Below are positions 36,886 through 47,052 of a stretch of 64,000 bases of DNA, one piece after another. Position numbers and translations under genes: made by a program. Source of the DNA: an uncultured Bacteroidales bacterium (lineage in GTDB: Bacteria; Bacteroidota; Bacteroidia; Bacteroidales; UBA932); contig CALUUA010000006.1 of NCBI GenBank assembly GCA_944323845.1, positions 46,016 through 110,015 of the forward strand. The letters run 5' to 3'. Below the pieces are notes generated by a model. It was not told where the DNA came from, ran no database searches, and was given only the letters and a program-made list of their open reading frames with translations. Each line of letters opens with the position of its first letter. Within the stretch, counting starts at the first letter, position 1.

Positions 36886-38145
36886 ATGGATATTTTTGAC
36901 AGAATTGCCAGAGACTCGGGCGGTCCTCTCGGCCAGTACAGACAAAAAGCTTTCGGATATTACATGTATCCGAAACTCGAGGGAGAACTCGGCCCTCACA
37001 TGAAATTCCGCGGGAAGGATGTCCTATGCTGGAGTCTCAACAATTATCTGGGACTTGCCAATCATCCGGAAGTCAGGAAGGCTGATGCAGAAGCAGCTGC
37101 CAAATGGGGTCTGGCATATCCGATGGGCAGCCGTATGATGTCAGGACATACATCCCTTCACGAGCAGTTCGAAAAAGAACTCGCAGAGTTCGAGAAGAAA
37201 GAGGATGCCTTCCTCTTCAACTTCGGATATCAGGGAATCGTCTCTACCATCGACGCTCTCATGGACAGGCATGACATCATAGTATATGATTCCGAGGCCC
37301 ATGCCTGCCTTATAGACGGCGCCCGTCTTCATATGGGAAAAAGGATGACTTACCGTCACAACGACATCGAAAGCTGCGAAGCGACCCTCAAAAGGGCCTC
37401 CAAGCTCTGCGAGGAGACCGGAGGCGGAATCCTTCTTATCACCGAAGGCGTGTACGGCATGACAGGAGCTCTCGGAATCCTCGACCAGATCGTGGCTCTT
37501 AAGAAGAAATACGATTTCAGGATTCTCATCGACGATGCCCACGGTTTCGGAGTGATGGGCGAACACGGCCGCGGTACATCCGAGCATTTCGGCGTTATGG
37601 ACGAGGTGGATCTTTATATCGGGGCATATGCGAAGTCCATGGCCAGCATCGGCGGCTTCGTGGCAGGACCGAAGGTCATCATAGACTATCTGAGATACAA
37701 TCTCCGCTCGCAGATTTATGCCAAGTCCCTGCCTATGGCTTTGGTCGAGGGCGGTCTGAAAAGACTGGCAATCATCCGCAGCGAGGAAGGCGATGAGTTG
37801 AGGAAGAAACTCTTCAAGGTGACCCGCACTCTCCAGAACGGTTTCCGCGATCTCGGCTTCGACATAGGACCTGCAGAAGCATGTGTGACTCCGGTCGCCA
37901 TCAAGGGCGGTGTCGGTCAGGCTACCAGAATGGCTGTAGACCTCAGGGAGAATTACGGGATATTCTGCTCGATTGTGGTTTACCCTGTCATCCCTAAGGG
38001 CATGATAATATTCAGGGTCATACCTACAGCCGCGCATTCCATGGAAGACGTGGAATACACTCTCAAGACATTCGCCGAGATCCGCGCGAAGCTCGAAAGG
38101 GGAGAGTACGACGGCGAGGAGATACTCGATATGGCTATTCATTAG
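36886..38145 (+). CDS. PLP-dependent alpha-oxoamine synthase, serine-palmitoyltransferase-like
   Basis: A fold-type I PLP enzyme that condenses an amino acid with an acyl-CoA. The PLP lysine is Lys250 in YIGAYAKSMASIGGFVAG, the Asp of the cofactor site is in ILIDDAHGFGVMGEHGRG, and the N-terminal LNNYLGLANHPEV and GSRMMSGHTSLHEQFE blocks are typical. At 419 residues it fits serine palmitoyltransferase, KBL or BioF families. The next gene is a ketosphinganine-reductase-like SDR, which favours SPT or a close relative making a 3-keto long-chain base, but substrate is not proven. It starts 22 bp after gyrB and may be co-transcribed with it. Confidence 0.85.
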   Translation: MDIFDRIARDSGGPLGQYRQKAFGYYMYPKLEGELGPHMKFRGKDVLCWSLNNYLGLANHPEVRKADAEAAAKWGLAYPMGSRMMSGHTSLHEQFEKELAEFEKKEDAFLFNFGYQGIVSTIDALMDRHDIIVYDSEAHACLIDGARLHMGKRMTYRHNDIESCEATLKRASKLCEETGGGILLITEGVYGMTGALGILDQIVALKKKYDFRILIDDAHGFGVMGEHGRGTSEHFGVMDEVDLYIGAYAKSMASIGGFVAGPKVIIDYLRYNLRSQIYAKSLPMALVEGGLKRLAIIRSEEGDELRKKLFKVTRTLQNGFRDLGFDIGPAEACVTPVAIKGGVGQATRMAVDLRENYGIFCSIVVYPVIPKGMIIFRVIPTAAHSMEDVEYTLKTFAEIRAKLERGEYDGEEILDMAIH

Positions 38146-38173
38146 TGGATTCCACTGCTTCACTGACTTTAGA

Positions 38174-38995
38174 ATGAACAGGAAATATTTCAAGGACAAA
38201 GTCATGATCATCACAGGAGCCAGCTCAGGAATTGGGTTGGCTTCTGCTGAATTATTCGCTTCTTGCGGGGCGAAACTCGCATTGGCCGCAAGGTCGCTCG
38301 ACAAGCTGGAGGCATTGGCTTCCAGACTGTCTGCGATGACAGAGGTCTTATGCGTGAAAACGGACGTCTCCGTGGAGGAGGATTGCAAGGCATTGGTCGA
38401 AAAGACCATCGGAAAGTTCGGAAAGATAGATATTCTGGTGAACAATGCCGGCGTGTCGATGAGGGCCATGTTCAGGGATCTGGATCTGTCTGTCATCAGG
38501 ACTTTGATGGATGTGAATTTCTGGGGCACGGTCTATTGCACGAAATACGCCCTTCCGCATCTTCTGCGTTCCAAAGGCTCGGTGGTAGGCGTGATTTCCA
38601 TAGCAGGTTATTCTGGACTTCCGGGCAGGACAGGCTATTCTTCTTCCAAGTATGCCATCAGGGGCTTTCTGGACACGTTGAGGATAGAGCATCTGTACGA
38701 CGGCCTTCATGTGATGGTGTTCGCACCAGGCTTTACTGCTTCCAATGTGAGGAATGCTGCCCTTACAGCCGACGGCTCCGCCCAGGGGAAGACTCCGAGG
38801 GACGAAGGGAAGATGATGACCGCTGAAAAGGTGGCGGAATATCTTGCGAAGGGCCTTATACGCAGGAAATCCCATATGATTCTCACTCCTATAGGGAAGC
38901 TGACGGTCCTCATGCACAATTTGTGGCCGTCGCTTACAGACAGGCTCGAGTTCAGTTACATGGCCAAGGAGCCTGACAGCCCGTTCCACAAATAG
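38174..38995 (+). CDS. SDR-family oxidoreductase, 3-ketodihydrosphingosine-reductase-like
   Basis: A classical short-chain dehydrogenase of 273 residues: cofactor motif TGASSGIG, NNAG in ILVNNAGVSM, and active site Tyr155-x3-Lys159 in GYSSSKYAIRGF. The C-terminal tail is longer than in simple SDRs and partly hydrophobic (KLTVLMHNLWPSLTDRLEF), as in ketosphinganine reductases that work at membranes. Placed 28 bp after the oxoamine synthase, it is the natural candidate to reduce that enzyme's ketone product. The role is from context, not from a diagnostic motif. Confidence 0.8.
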   Translation: MNRKYFKDKVMIITGASSGIGLASAELFASCGAKLALAARSLDKLEALASRLSAMTEVLCVKTDVSVEEDCKALVEKTIGKFGKIDILVNNAGVSMRAMFRDLDLSVIRTLMDVNFWGTVYCTKYALPHLLRSKGSVVGVISIAGYSGLPGRTGYSSSKYAIRGFLDTLRIEHLYDGLHVMVFAPGFTASNVRNAALTADGSAQGKTPRDEGKMMTAEKVAEYLAKGLIRRKSHMILTPIGKLTVLMHNLWPSLTDRLEFSYMAKEPDSPFHK

Positions 38996-39006
38996 ACTGA
39001 CTATCC

Positions 39007-40302
39007 ATGATGAACACCAATTCAGAGTATATGACACCGGATCTGCTCGGGAGTACTTATCTGTATTCGGATTCCGCTGCTGCGAACACTTCGTTCTGTT
39101 TCGTGGCGGGCCTGACCATGGCTGTAGACCGTTCCCTTTTGGAGCAGGCTCTGGAAGATCTCATGCCGCGTTTCCCGCATTTCAATCTGGAAGCGGTGAG
39201 GGAAGGGGAGTCATACGTTTTCCGGGAAAGACATTCTCCGGTCCCGGTCATGCCGGTGGAGGAAAGGAAAGGTTTTTCGGAATCCGGTGTTTTCGGACAT
39301 GAATGTCTGCTGGCTGTCTTCGTGAACCATAAGACCGTTTATTTCGACTTTCACAGGGCGTTGACAGACGAAAAAGGCGTCGTGCCGTTCATCAGGGCCG
39401 TGCTGTACCGTTATCTGCAGCTCGGCGGCTATGAGGTCGAGAACGACGGCAGCGTCATCACGGCCGGAAGCGAGTTCCACGAGATAGAGGCAGACGATGC
39501 TTTCGTAAGGCTGGATGACATTCCGGCTTCAAGGCCGGTGTGGTACATGGATGCCAAGGCAGTCAAACTTCCCGAAGGGAATCCGCATGACAGATTCAGC
39601 GTCACGCAGATACATGTGCCGCTTTCCAAGATAAAGGGCGAAGCCAGACTTTATACGGGGATGCCTTCGACAATAGTTTCCCCATTCTTTTCCCATGCCC
39701 TGCTGGAAGAATACCCGCAGGCGGATGTTCCGGGAGAGTTCATCATATCCTATATTCAGGTCAACCTCCGGCAATATTTCCCTACGACGACTTTCCGTCC
39801 GTTCTTCGTGAATCTGCCGCTGACGTACAACAGGAAGCTTTCCGAATATCCTGTGGCTACGGTGCTGATGTCGCAGAAAAAATTTCTCGAGGCCCAGCTC
39901 AAGCAGGACGCGCTTGCGTACAATGCCCAGAGGAAAATCGGCCTACTGGAAGACATACTGGACGTGGTCCCGCTCGAATCCAGAATCTCCGCCATGAAGG
40001 ACATGATAAGGAAAAAGGCGGCCGGCTCCACATATTCCATCTGCAACATCGGCAGTGTCATCATGCCGGAGACTATGCTCCGCCACATAGTCGAGTTTTA
40101 TCCGGTAGTTCCTCCGGTGATGTTCCCGTTCGGCATTTCCACTATCAATTTCAAGGGCGAGCTGGTCATTACCGTGTCGTCTTCGAATCCCGGGAATCAG
40201 GCCTGCCGCAGGTTCGCTTCCCTGATGAAGCAGTACGAGATACCGGCTTTCATTTCGGAGACCTATGAATACAGCACTTTGAAATATAATCCCGAGTTGT
40301 GA
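39007..40302 (+). CDS. Acyltransferase-like protein (condensation/alcohol-acetyltransferase fold), substrate unknown
   Basis: 431 residues with no signal peptide. An N-terminal half (TSFCFVAGLTMAVDRSLLEQ, then YFDFHRALTDEKGVVPFI) recalls the CoA-dependent acyltransferase/condensation fold, whose active-site motif is HxxxD(G). Here the block is H-x4-D, so the match is imperfect. The C-terminal half has SNIGSV-like YSICNIGSVIMPETM and FPFGISTINFKGELVITVS, also seen in that superfamily. The gene lies 11 bp after the SDR, so a role in acylating the product of the preceding two enzymes is possible. Recognition is by general resemblance and may be wrong. Confidence 0.55.
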   Translation: MMNTNSEYMTPDLLGSTYLYSDSAAANTSFCFVAGLTMAVDRSLLEQALEDLMPRFPHFNLEAVREGESYVFRERHSPVPVMPVEERKGFSESGVFGHECLLAVFVNHKTVYFDFHRALTDEKGVVPFIRAVLYRYLQLGGYEVENDGSVITAGSEFHEIEADDAFVRLDDIPASRPVWYMDAKAVKLPEGNPHDRFSVTQIHVPLSKIKGEARLYTGMPSTIVSPFFSHALLEEYPQADVPGEFIISYIQVNLRQYFPTTTFRPFFVNLPLTYNRKLSEYPVATVLMSQKKFLEAQLKQDALAYNAQRKIGLLEDILDVVPLESRISAMKDMIRKKAAGSTYSICNIGSVIMPETMLRHIVEFYPVVPPVMFPFGISTINFKGELVITVSSSNPGNQACRRFASLMKQYEIPAFISETYEYSTLKYNPEL

Positions 40303-42341
40303 TGAAAAGAATCAACATCAGTCATCCTTACAGGGTTTTCGTGCCGCTGGCAATACTGTTCGTGACCCTGCTGCTCATCTTCCCGAGGATGGGCAAGTTC
40401 AACTACGATTACAAGCGGGGCTCCCCATGGATGTACGAGCCGCTTGTGGCCCAGTTCGATTTCCCCATATTGAAGACTGATGCACAGATCGAGGAAGAGA
40501 AAAGCCTGCTCGGTTCCAGCGTTGTCCCGTATTTCCGCTACTCGGATGCAGTGGTCCACGAGAGGATGGAGCTAGTGGAGAAGCTCGATCTGGGAAGCTG
40601 CAACACTTACAAGCCGGAGATACTGAATGCTTTCGTCAGGCTTTACGGCAGCGGGATCCTGTCAAGCTCTGGCTCCGACTATCTGCCTGCCGGCAAGACC
40701 TTCGACAGCAATGTCATCTTCATCCAGAAAGACAGGCGGGCGCGTAAAGTGCCGTCTTCGGAAGTCTATACCCTTCAGGAAGCCAGGGATTTCCTTCTGC
40801 TCTTCCTCACGGAAGCCGAACTGGAATGCAACGTGGATTCCCTCTGCAGGACCGCAGGCCTGTACGACCTTCTGGAGCCGAACCTGCTTTTCGACCGTCA
40901 GACAACGGATCTGGTGCATGAAGAGTCCGTGGACTATGTCTCCCCGACATCTGGAGTCGTGAACGCAGGCCAGCTGATAGTCTCGTCAGGGGAGATAATA
41001 ACGGCCGAGATAGAGCAGCTTCTGGATTCGTACAAGGCCGAATACGAGGAAAGCCTCGGATACAACGGGCCGCGTTTCTGGCTATGGGCGGGCAACATAC
41101 TTCTGGCCCTGACACTGGTCACACTCCTCTTCTTCGCCATATTCTACACGAACTACTGGGTTTTCGACCAGTTCAACCGTTATCTGTATCTGCTGGTCAT
41201 CTATCTGTTGGCCACCTTCCTGGCGATAGGGGTGGAGAAGGCGGATCCGGCCTTGCTTTACATGACACCGTTCACGCTGGTGGCCCTGTATCTGGTGGCC
41301 TTCTTCAAGAAAAGGGTGGTGCTTCCGGTGTATATCCTTTCCTTGCTGCCTTTGCTGATATTCTCCCACAACGGTGTGGAACTCTTCGTCATGTATCTTA
41401 CGGCCGGAGTCATCACCATCTTCTTCGCCGAGATTTTCAACAGGGGCTGGAAGCAGTTCATCACGGCCTTCATCGTCTTTCTGGTATTGCTGACAGTCTA
41501 CATGGGCTTCCGTCTGGTGGAAGGCATCAGCGGTTTCCATGACTACAGGACGATACTTTACCTTTTCATAGGCTCGATGCTGTCCGTAGCCGGCTATCCG
41601 ATCATCTATCTTTTCGAGAAGATCTTCCAGCTGGTCTCGAACAACAGGCTCGCCGAACTGACGGATCCGAACAACAAGATGCTGCGCGACCTCGCACACA
41701 AGGCGCCAGGTACGTTCCAGCATTCCCTCCAGGTGATGAACATAGCCGATGCTGCAGCCAGATCCATTGACGCCAATGTCCTGCTGGTCAGGGCCGGAGC
41801 CTTGTACCACGACATAGGAAAGATGGCGAATCCGCAGTGCTTCATCGAGAACGAGACGCTCGGGGCGAGATACCATGACGGACTCACTCCGAGAGAGAGC
41901 GCGCTGGAAATCATCAGGCACGTGCCTGACGGGATGGCGCTTGCCGACAAGTACAAGCTGCCTGCCATCGTCAAGGAATTCATCGTGACCCACCACGGGA
42001 CCACATGTACGGCATATTTCTACAACAAGTATATAAATTCCGGCGGGGATCCCGCCAATGCCGAAGACTTCTTCTACAAAGGCAAGAAGCCATACACGAA
42101 GGAGCAGATAATAATCATGCTGTGCGATACGCTTGAAGCTGCCTCAAGATCATTGAAGGACTATTCCGCCGGGTCGATATCTGCACTTGTGGAAAATATA
42201 GTCAAATCCAAGATGGCCGACGGCCAATTCGAGGATGCCGACATTTCCCTGAAGGATCTCAATACGGTGAAGAACGTGCTCAAGTCGTATCTGCAGCAGG
42301 TTTATCATGCCAGAATAGTTTATCCGAAGAGGAAAGCCTGA
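40302..42341 (+). CDS. 7TM-HD phosphodiesterase (PgpH-like, c-di-AMP type)
   Basis: A 679-residue inner-membrane protein. One N-terminal membrane helix (VFVPLAILFVTLLLIFP) is followed by a periplasmic 7TMR-HDED-like domain (about 50-250), then seven hydrophobic segments between about 255 and 450. The cytoplasmic HD domain has HSLQVMNIADAAARSI, YHDIGKMANPQCF, IVTHHGTTCTAYFYNKY and a late AVEAASRS-type block (LCDTLEAASRSL). Family members such as PgpH hydrolyse cyclic di-AMP. The ATG shares its first base with the last base of the preceding stop; a GTG one codon earlier is possible. Confidence 0.88.
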   Translation: MKRINISHPYRVFVPLAILFVTLLLIFPRMGKFNYDYKRGSPWMYEPLVAQFDFPILKTDAQIEEEKSLLGSSVVPYFRYSDAVVHERMELVEKLDLGSCNTYKPEILNAFVRLYGSGILSSSGSDYLPAGKTFDSNVIFIQKDRRARKVPSSEVYTLQEARDFLLLFLTEAELECNVDSLCRTAGLYDLLEPNLLFDRQTTDLVHEESVDYVSPTSGVVNAGQLIVSSGEIITAEIEQLLDSYKAEYEESLGYNGPRFWLWAGNILLALTLVTLLFFAIFYTNYWVFDQFNRYLYLLVIYLLATFLAIGVEKADPALLYMTPFTLVALYLVAFFKKRVVLPVYILSLLPLLIFSHNGVELFVMYLTAGVITIFFAEIFNRGWKQFITAFIVFLVLLTVYMGFRLVEGISGFHDYRTILYLFIGSMLSVAGYPIIYLFEKIFQLVSNNRLAELTDPNNKMLRDLAHKAPGTFQHSLQVMNIADAAARSIDANVLLVRAGALYHDIGKMANPQCFIENETLGARYHDGLTPRESALEIIRHVPDGMALADKYKLPAIVKEFIVTHHGTTCTAYFYNKYINSGGDPANAEDFFYKGKKPYTKEQIIIMLCDTLEAASRSLKDYSAGSISALVENIVKSKMADGQFEDADISLKDLNTVKNVLKSYLQQVYHARIVYPKRKA

Positions 42342-42342
42342 T

Positions 42343-42373
42343 TTTGAAATTAAGCCGGAATTTTCTATATTTG
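42343..42373 (+). promoter_or_regulatory. Promoter of tig-clpP-clpX
   Basis: TTTG (42343-42346), 19 bp, TATATTTG (42366-42373): an excellent match to the Bacteroidota -33/-7 consensus, 26 bp before the trigger factor ATG at 42400. Confidence 0.8.
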
Positions 42374-42399
42374 CGCCCTTGCTTTTAAATTGCTATATT

Positions 42400-43713
42400 A
42401 TGAATATTGAACAGAAGAAAGTCGATGACCTCAATATCGAGCTTACTCTTTCCATTGCGAAAGATGACTATTCCGAGAAGAGAAAGAAGAAACTGAACGA
42501 GCACAAAAGGAAATCCGAACTGAAAGGTTTCAGGAAAGGCATGGCTCCGATGAGTATCATTGAGAAGATATACGGCCAGTCATGTCTGGTAGATGCCGTC
42601 AATGATATCATATCAGAGTCTCTTAACGGTTTCATCAAGGAGAATTCCCTGAATGTCATCGGCGAACCTCTTCCTTCAGAGGATCAGAAGAGCACCGAAT
42701 GGCAGAACGGCAGCGATTTCGAATTCAAGTTCGACATCGCTCTGGCTCCGAAGGTGGACTTCTCTCTTTCAAAGGACGACAGTCTGCCGTACTATGACAT
42801 AGAGATTTCCGATGTGGCCGTATCCGAGATGAAGGAAAACATGCTCAAGCAGTATGGCTCCCTCGAGGAAGGCGGAGCCGCAAAGGAGGAGGACTTCATC
42901 ATAGTTGATTTCGAACAGGGAGAAAACAAGGTAGAGGGCACTTATGTGGCCCTGCGCAATGTAGCTGAAGCCGTGCGCCCGTCATTTGTCGGCCTGAAGG
43001 CCGGAGACAGCATCGATGTCAATGTGAACGAGGCGTTCACGAACGAGGCCGACAGGGCTTCCATGCTGAAAATCAGCAAGGACGAGCTTGCAGGAATCGA
43101 CCCTGTCTACAAGATGACTGTCAAGAATGTCAAGACTTTCGTTTCAGCCCCGCTTTCGCAGGAGACCTTCGACAAGATTTTCGGGGAAGGGAATGTGAAG
43201 TCCGAAGAGGAGTTCGATGCCAAAATCCGTGAAAGACTTGCTGCAGAATACAGCCAGGAGTCGGATTTCAGGTTTGCGAAGGACGCGAAGGAGTATCTGG
43301 TGAAGAAAGCCGGAATCGCCCTGCCTGAAAAGTTCCTCAAGAGGTGGATATATGTGGCCAATGACGGCAAGTTCACCATGGAGGAAATCGAGAAGGAATT
43401 CGCCATGTTCCTCGAGGACTACCGCTGGCAGATGGTCAGGAATTATCTGATGGACAAGTATTCTGTCAAGATCGAGGAGGCTGACCTGATGGCAAGCGCA
43501 AAGGGTCTGGCCGCATATCAGTTCGCCATGTACGGGATAAACAATGTGCCTGACGACCAGCTTGAATCCTATGCGAAGACCATACTTTCGCAGGAGAAGG
43601 ACGGCCGCCGCGTACTGGAACAGGTCGAGGATTCCAAGACAATCTCTGCAGTGAAGGAAGCCGTGACCGTCGATCACAAAAAGGTATCGGTGGAGGATTT
43701 CAGGAAGCTCTGA
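42400..43713 (+). CDS. tig: Trigger factor-like ribosome-associated chaperone
   Basis: 437 residues. The N-terminal ribosome-binding domain ends in the signature [18 protein letters not shown], close to the GFRxGK loop. A middle region (about 130-240: [22 protein letters not shown]) corresponds to the FKBP domain but lacks clear active-site aromatics, so isomerase activity is doubtful. A helical C-terminal cradle follows. It catches nascent chains at the ribosome exit. The next genes are clpP and clpX, the classical tig-clpP-clpX order. Start is at 42400 ([13 protein letters not shown]), downstream of the promoter, not the longer frame from 42379. Confidence 0.9.
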   Translation: MNIEQKKVDDLNIELTLSIAKDDYSEKRKKKLNEHKRKSELKGFRKGMAPMSIIEKIYGQSCLVDAVNDIISESLNGFIKENSLNVIGEPLPSEDQKSTEWQNGSDFEFKFDIALAPKVDFSLSKDDSLPYYDIEISDVAVSEMKENMLKQYGSLEEGGAAKEEDFIIVDFEQGENKVEGTYVALRNVAEAVRPSFVGLKAGDSIDVNVNEAFTNEADRASMLKISKDELAGIDPVYKMTVKNVKTFVSAPLSQETFDKIFGEGNVKSEEEFDAKIRERLAAEYSQESDFRFAKDAKEYLVKKAGIALPEKFLKRWIYVANDGKFTMEEIEKEFAMFLEDYRWQMVRNYLMDKYSVKIEEADLMASAKGLAAYQFAMYGINNVPDDQLESYAKTILSQEKDGRRVLEQVEDSKTISAVKEAVTVDHKKVSVEDFRKL

Positions 43714-43765
43714 CGAGTTTTTCCTGAAACTCCGTCCGGAAGTTTCATCCCCTAAAGAAGCCATA

Positions 43766-44440
43766 ATGGAAAAGGAGTTCGACAAATATGCCAGACTGCA
43801 ATGCGGAATCAGTTCCATGACTCTCCACAGGTACAGTTCTGCGCTGGATTCGTATATCAATCCTACAATCATCGAGGAGCGTAAGCTGAATGTCGCTTCC
43901 ATGGATGTGTTCAGCCGTCTGCTGATGGACAGGATCATTTTCCTGGGAGTCCCTATCGACGATGATGTGGCCAATATCATACAGGCCCAGCTTCTTTTCC
44001 TCGCTTCTACCGACAGCAACGCTGATGTTTCCATCTATCTGAACACTCCCGGTGGCTCCGTCTCTGCCGGTCTCGCCATATACGACACCATCCAGCTGAT
44101 AGATCCCGATGTGGCTACCATCTGCACCGGAATGGCGGCTTCCATGGGAGCCGTACTGCTCTGTGCCGGGGTGAAAGGCAAACGTTTCGCTCTCCCGCAT
44201 TCCCGGGTAATGATTCATCAGCCTCTCGGCGGAGCGCGGGGACAGGCTTCCGACATAGAGATCGCCGCAAAGGAGATACTGAAGGTCAAGAAGGAACTTT
44301 ATACAATACTTTCCGAACATACCGGCCAGCCATACAAGACCATAGAGGCTGACGGGGACAGGGATTTCTGGATGACATCCGAAGAAGCCCTGAAATACGG
44401 AATGATAGACGAGATTCTAAATGGCAAAAAGAAACAATAG
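43766..44440 (+). CDS. clpP: ATP-dependent Clp protease proteolytic subunit
   Basis: Serine protease forming the tetradecameric chamber of ClpXP. Catalytic triad Ser126 ([12 protein letters not shown]), His151 ([19 protein letters not shown]) and Asp200 ([17 protein letters not shown]). At 224 residues it includes a slightly long N-terminus before [10 protein letters not shown]. It ends inside the beginning of clpX (20 bp overlap), which couples the two. Confidence 0.97.
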   Translation: MEKEFDKYARLQCGISSMTLHRYSSALDSYINPTIIEERKLNVASMDVFSRLLMDRIIFLGVPIDDDVANIIQAQLLFLASTDSNADVSIYLNTPGGSVSAGLAIYDTIQLIDPDVATICTGMAASMGAVLLCAGVKGKRFALPHSRVMIHQPLGGARGQASDIEIAAKEILKVKKELYTILSEHTGQPYKTIEADGDRDFWMTSEEALKYGMIDEILNGKKKQ

Positions 44441-45638
44441 CGAAGACAGGCATTGCGCGTTCTGCGGCAGAAGCGAGAAAGAGGTTCCGTTTTTATTGCA
44501 GGGAATGGATTCCGCCATATGCAGCGACTGCGTGAAGATCTGCGGCGATTATCTATCGAATCTGGAAAAATCAGTCCAGAAGACGCCGGAAAAGATCGAC
44601 AAGCTGATGACGCCGAAGGAGATAAAAGCCTGCCTGGACCAGTATGTCATAGGTCAGGACAGAGCCAAGAAACTGCTGTCGGTCGCTGTCTATAACCATT
44701 ACAAGCGGATAAACAACAATCTCGCCTTATCCGGAGCCGATGATACGGAACTGGAGAAATCGAATATCCTGATGGTCGGTCCTACGGGTACGGGCAAGAC
44801 TCTTCTGGCCAAGACCATAGCCCGGCTGCTCGAAGTCCCGTTCACGATAGTGGATGCCACCGTGCTTACCGAGGCGGGATATGTAGGCGAGGATGTCGAA
44901 AGCATATTGACACGTCTTCTGCAGGAAGCTGATTACAACGTGAAACTGGCCGAGCGCGGCATAGTCTTCATAGACGAGATAGACAAGATAGCACGCAAGA
45001 GCGACAATCCTTCCATCACGCGCGATGTCTCCGGCGAGGGCGTGCAGCAGGCCTTGCTGAAACTTCTGGAAGGAAACGTGGTGAATGTCCCGCCTAAAGG
45101 AGGACGGAAACATCCCGAACAGGAGTTCGTGCAGGTCAATACGCAGAATATCCTTTTCATCTGCGGAGGAGCTTTTGAAGGCATAGAGAGCAGAATCGCC
45201 CAGAGACTGAACACGCAGGTCATAGGCTTCGGCTCCACGCGCAGGCAAAAGGTGGATAAGGATAACCTGCTTCAGTATGTCTCTGCCCAGGATTTGAGGG
45301 CATACGGACTTATTCCGGAAATCATAGGCCGTCTGCCTGTAATCACCTACCTTGACAAACTCGACAGGCCAGCCTTGCTGAGGATCCTTACCGAGCCGAA
45401 GAATGCCATTATCCGTCAGTACGTGAAGATGTTCGAACTCGACGGACTCAAACTCGAAATAGAGCCGGCGGTTCTGGATCTGATTGTCGATACTGCCATA
45501 GAAAACAGGCTCGGGGCCCGCGGACTGCGAGCCATCTGCGAAAAAATCATGACCGATGCCATGTATGAGGCTCCGGGTTCCGGGAAGAAGACTTTCAACC
45601 TTACCCTCGATTATGCGAAGGCTCATATAGACAGATGA
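44421..45638 (+). CDS. clpX: ATP-dependent Clp protease ATP-binding subunit ClpX
   Basis: Unfoldase partner of ClpP. The N-terminal zinc-binding domain has [13 protein letters not shown] with a second pair in [14 protein letters not shown]+ motifs are Walker [13 protein letters not shown], the pore loop GYVGED, Walker [15 protein letters not shown], and sensor 2 in [15 protein letters not shown]. 405 residues. The stop overlaps the start of the M20 peptidase gene (ATGA at 45635), so all of clpP-clpX-peptidase read through. Confidence 0.98.
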   Translation: MAKRNNSEDRHCAFCGRSEKEVPFLLQGMDSAICSDCVKICGDYLSNLEKSVQKTPEKIDKLMTPKEIKACLDQYVIGQDRAKKLLSVAVYNHYKRINNNLALSGADDTELEKSNILMVGPTGTGKTLLAKTIARLLEVPFTIVDATVLTEAGYVGEDVESILTRLLQEADYNVKLAERGIVFIDEIDKIARKSDNPSITRDVSGEGVQQALLKLLEGNVVNVPPKGGRKHPEQEFVQVNTQNILFICGGAFEGIESRIAQRLNTQVIGFGSTRRQKVDKDNLLQYVSAQDLRAYGLIPEIIGRLPVITYLDKLDRPALLRILTEPKNAIIRQYVKMFELDGLKLEIEPAVLDLIVDTAIENRLGARGLRAICEKIMTDAMYEAPGSGKKTFNLTLDYAKAHIDR

Positions 45639-46999
45639 AAGAATATATCGAAGCCAATAAAGACAGATTTCTTGAAGAACTGTTTTCCCTCCTGCGAATC
45701 CCGTCGGTAAGTTCACTCGAAGCGCACAGACCGGATATGGAACGCTGTGCCGGCCGTCTGGCCGAACTTCTCAAGCAGGCAGGCGCCGACGAGGCAGGAG
45801 TATATCCCACGGCAGGACACCCGGTAGTCTTCGGCTCCAGAAAAGTGGCCGGGGCTGCCGGGACTGTTCTTGTCTACGGGCATTATGACGTGCAGCCGGT
45901 AGATCCGTTAGAACTGTGGCATTCCGACCCTTTCGAACCCGAAATACGGGACGGAGCCATCTATGCCCGGGGTGCGAACGATGACAAGGGACAGCTTTTC
46001 ATGCATGTGAAGGCTTTCGAATATCTTGTACGCACAGGGAGACTCAGGCACAACGTCAAGTTCATTTTCGAAGGCGAGGAAGAGATCGGCAGCCCTTCCC
46101 TGGCGGATTGGGTCAGGGAGCACAGGGAAATGCTCAAGGCTGACATAATCCTGGTCTCCGACACCACCATGATATCGGAAGACGTCCCGTCCATAAACTG
46201 CGGGATGCGCGGACTGTCCTATGTGGAGATCAAGGTTACCGGACCGGACAAGGATCTGCATTCAGGACATTACGGCGGAGCCGTAGCCAATCCTATAAAT
46301 GTCCTCTGCGACATGGTATCTTCTCTCATTGACCGGGACGGTCACATCACTGTCGGCGGATTCTACGACGATGTGGTGGAGCTTTCCGATGAAGACAGGG
46401 CGAAACTGGCCAGAGCTCCGTTCGACTTGGAGGAATACAAGAAGTTCCTTAAGATAGACGAAGTAAAGGGCGAGAAAGGCTACAGCACCATGGAGAGGAC
46501 AGGCATAAGGCCATGTCTGGACGTGAACGGAATCTGGGGAGGCTATACAGGAGAAGGCGCGAAGACAGTACTGCCTTCGGAAGCCCATGCCAAGATTTCC
46601 ATGCGTCTGGTGCCGAATCAGGACAGCGGACGGATATCTGAGCTTTTCGAAAAGCATATCATGTCGATAGCCCCGCCGTATGTGCATGTGGAGGTAAAAC
46701 ATCATCATGGAGGGAACGGTTTTCTGATACCGATCTCCTCGCCGGCATATCAGGCTGCGTCAAGGGCAGTCGGGGAAGTCTACGGGACGGAGCCGGTTCC
46801 GAGCAGGGGCGGCGGCAGCATACCTGTACTGGCCGACATGCAGAAAATTCTCGGCATTGATCCTCTGCTGATGGGCTTCGGACTGGAGCGGGACACCATT
46901 CACTCCCCGAACGAGAGCTATCTGCTCAGCCAGTTCTACCGGGGTATGGAAGCGATAGCCCTTTTCTACCGGTATTACCGTGAGGATGCAGGGCAATGA
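45635..46999 (+). CDS. M20-family dipeptidase (metallopeptidase)
   Basis: 454 residues. Metal ligands are visible in [12 protein letters not shown] (His and neighbouring Asp), GANDDKGQ (bridging Asp), [12 protein letters not shown] (catalytic Glu plus ligand Glu) and VSDTTM. The dimerisation domain lies around [23 protein letters not shown], and the C-terminus carries the last His in TIHSPNE. It would cleave dipeptides or short peptides. Overlap with clpX by 4 bp suggests peptide recycling downstream of ClpXP, a reasonable but unproven link. Confidence 0.93.
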   Translation: MKEYIEANKDRFLEELFSLLRIPSVSSLEAHRPDMERCAGRLAELLKQAGADEAGVYPTAGHPVVFGSRKVAGAAGTVLVYGHYDVQPVDPLELWHSDPFEPEIRDGAIYARGANDDKGQLFMHVKAFEYLVRTGRLRHNVKFIFEGEEEIGSPSLADWVREHREMLKADIILVSDTTMISEDVPSINCGMRGLSYVEIKVTGPDKDLHSGHYGGAVANPINVLCDMVSSLIDRDGHITVGGFYDDVVELSDEDRAKLARAPFDLEEYKKFLKIDEVKGEKGYSTMERTGIRPCLDVNGIWGGYTGEGAKTVLPSEAHAKISMRLVPNQDSGRISELFEKHIMSIAPPYVHVEVKHHHGGNGFLIPISSPAYQAASRAVGEVYGTEPVPSRGGGSIPVLADMQKILGIDPLLMGFGLERDTIHSPNESYLLSQFYRGMEAIALFYRYYREDAGQ

Positions 47000-47052
47000 C
47001 CGGATTTTCCGGTGCCGTTCCGGCAATGACAATGAAATAAACAAGAAATACC

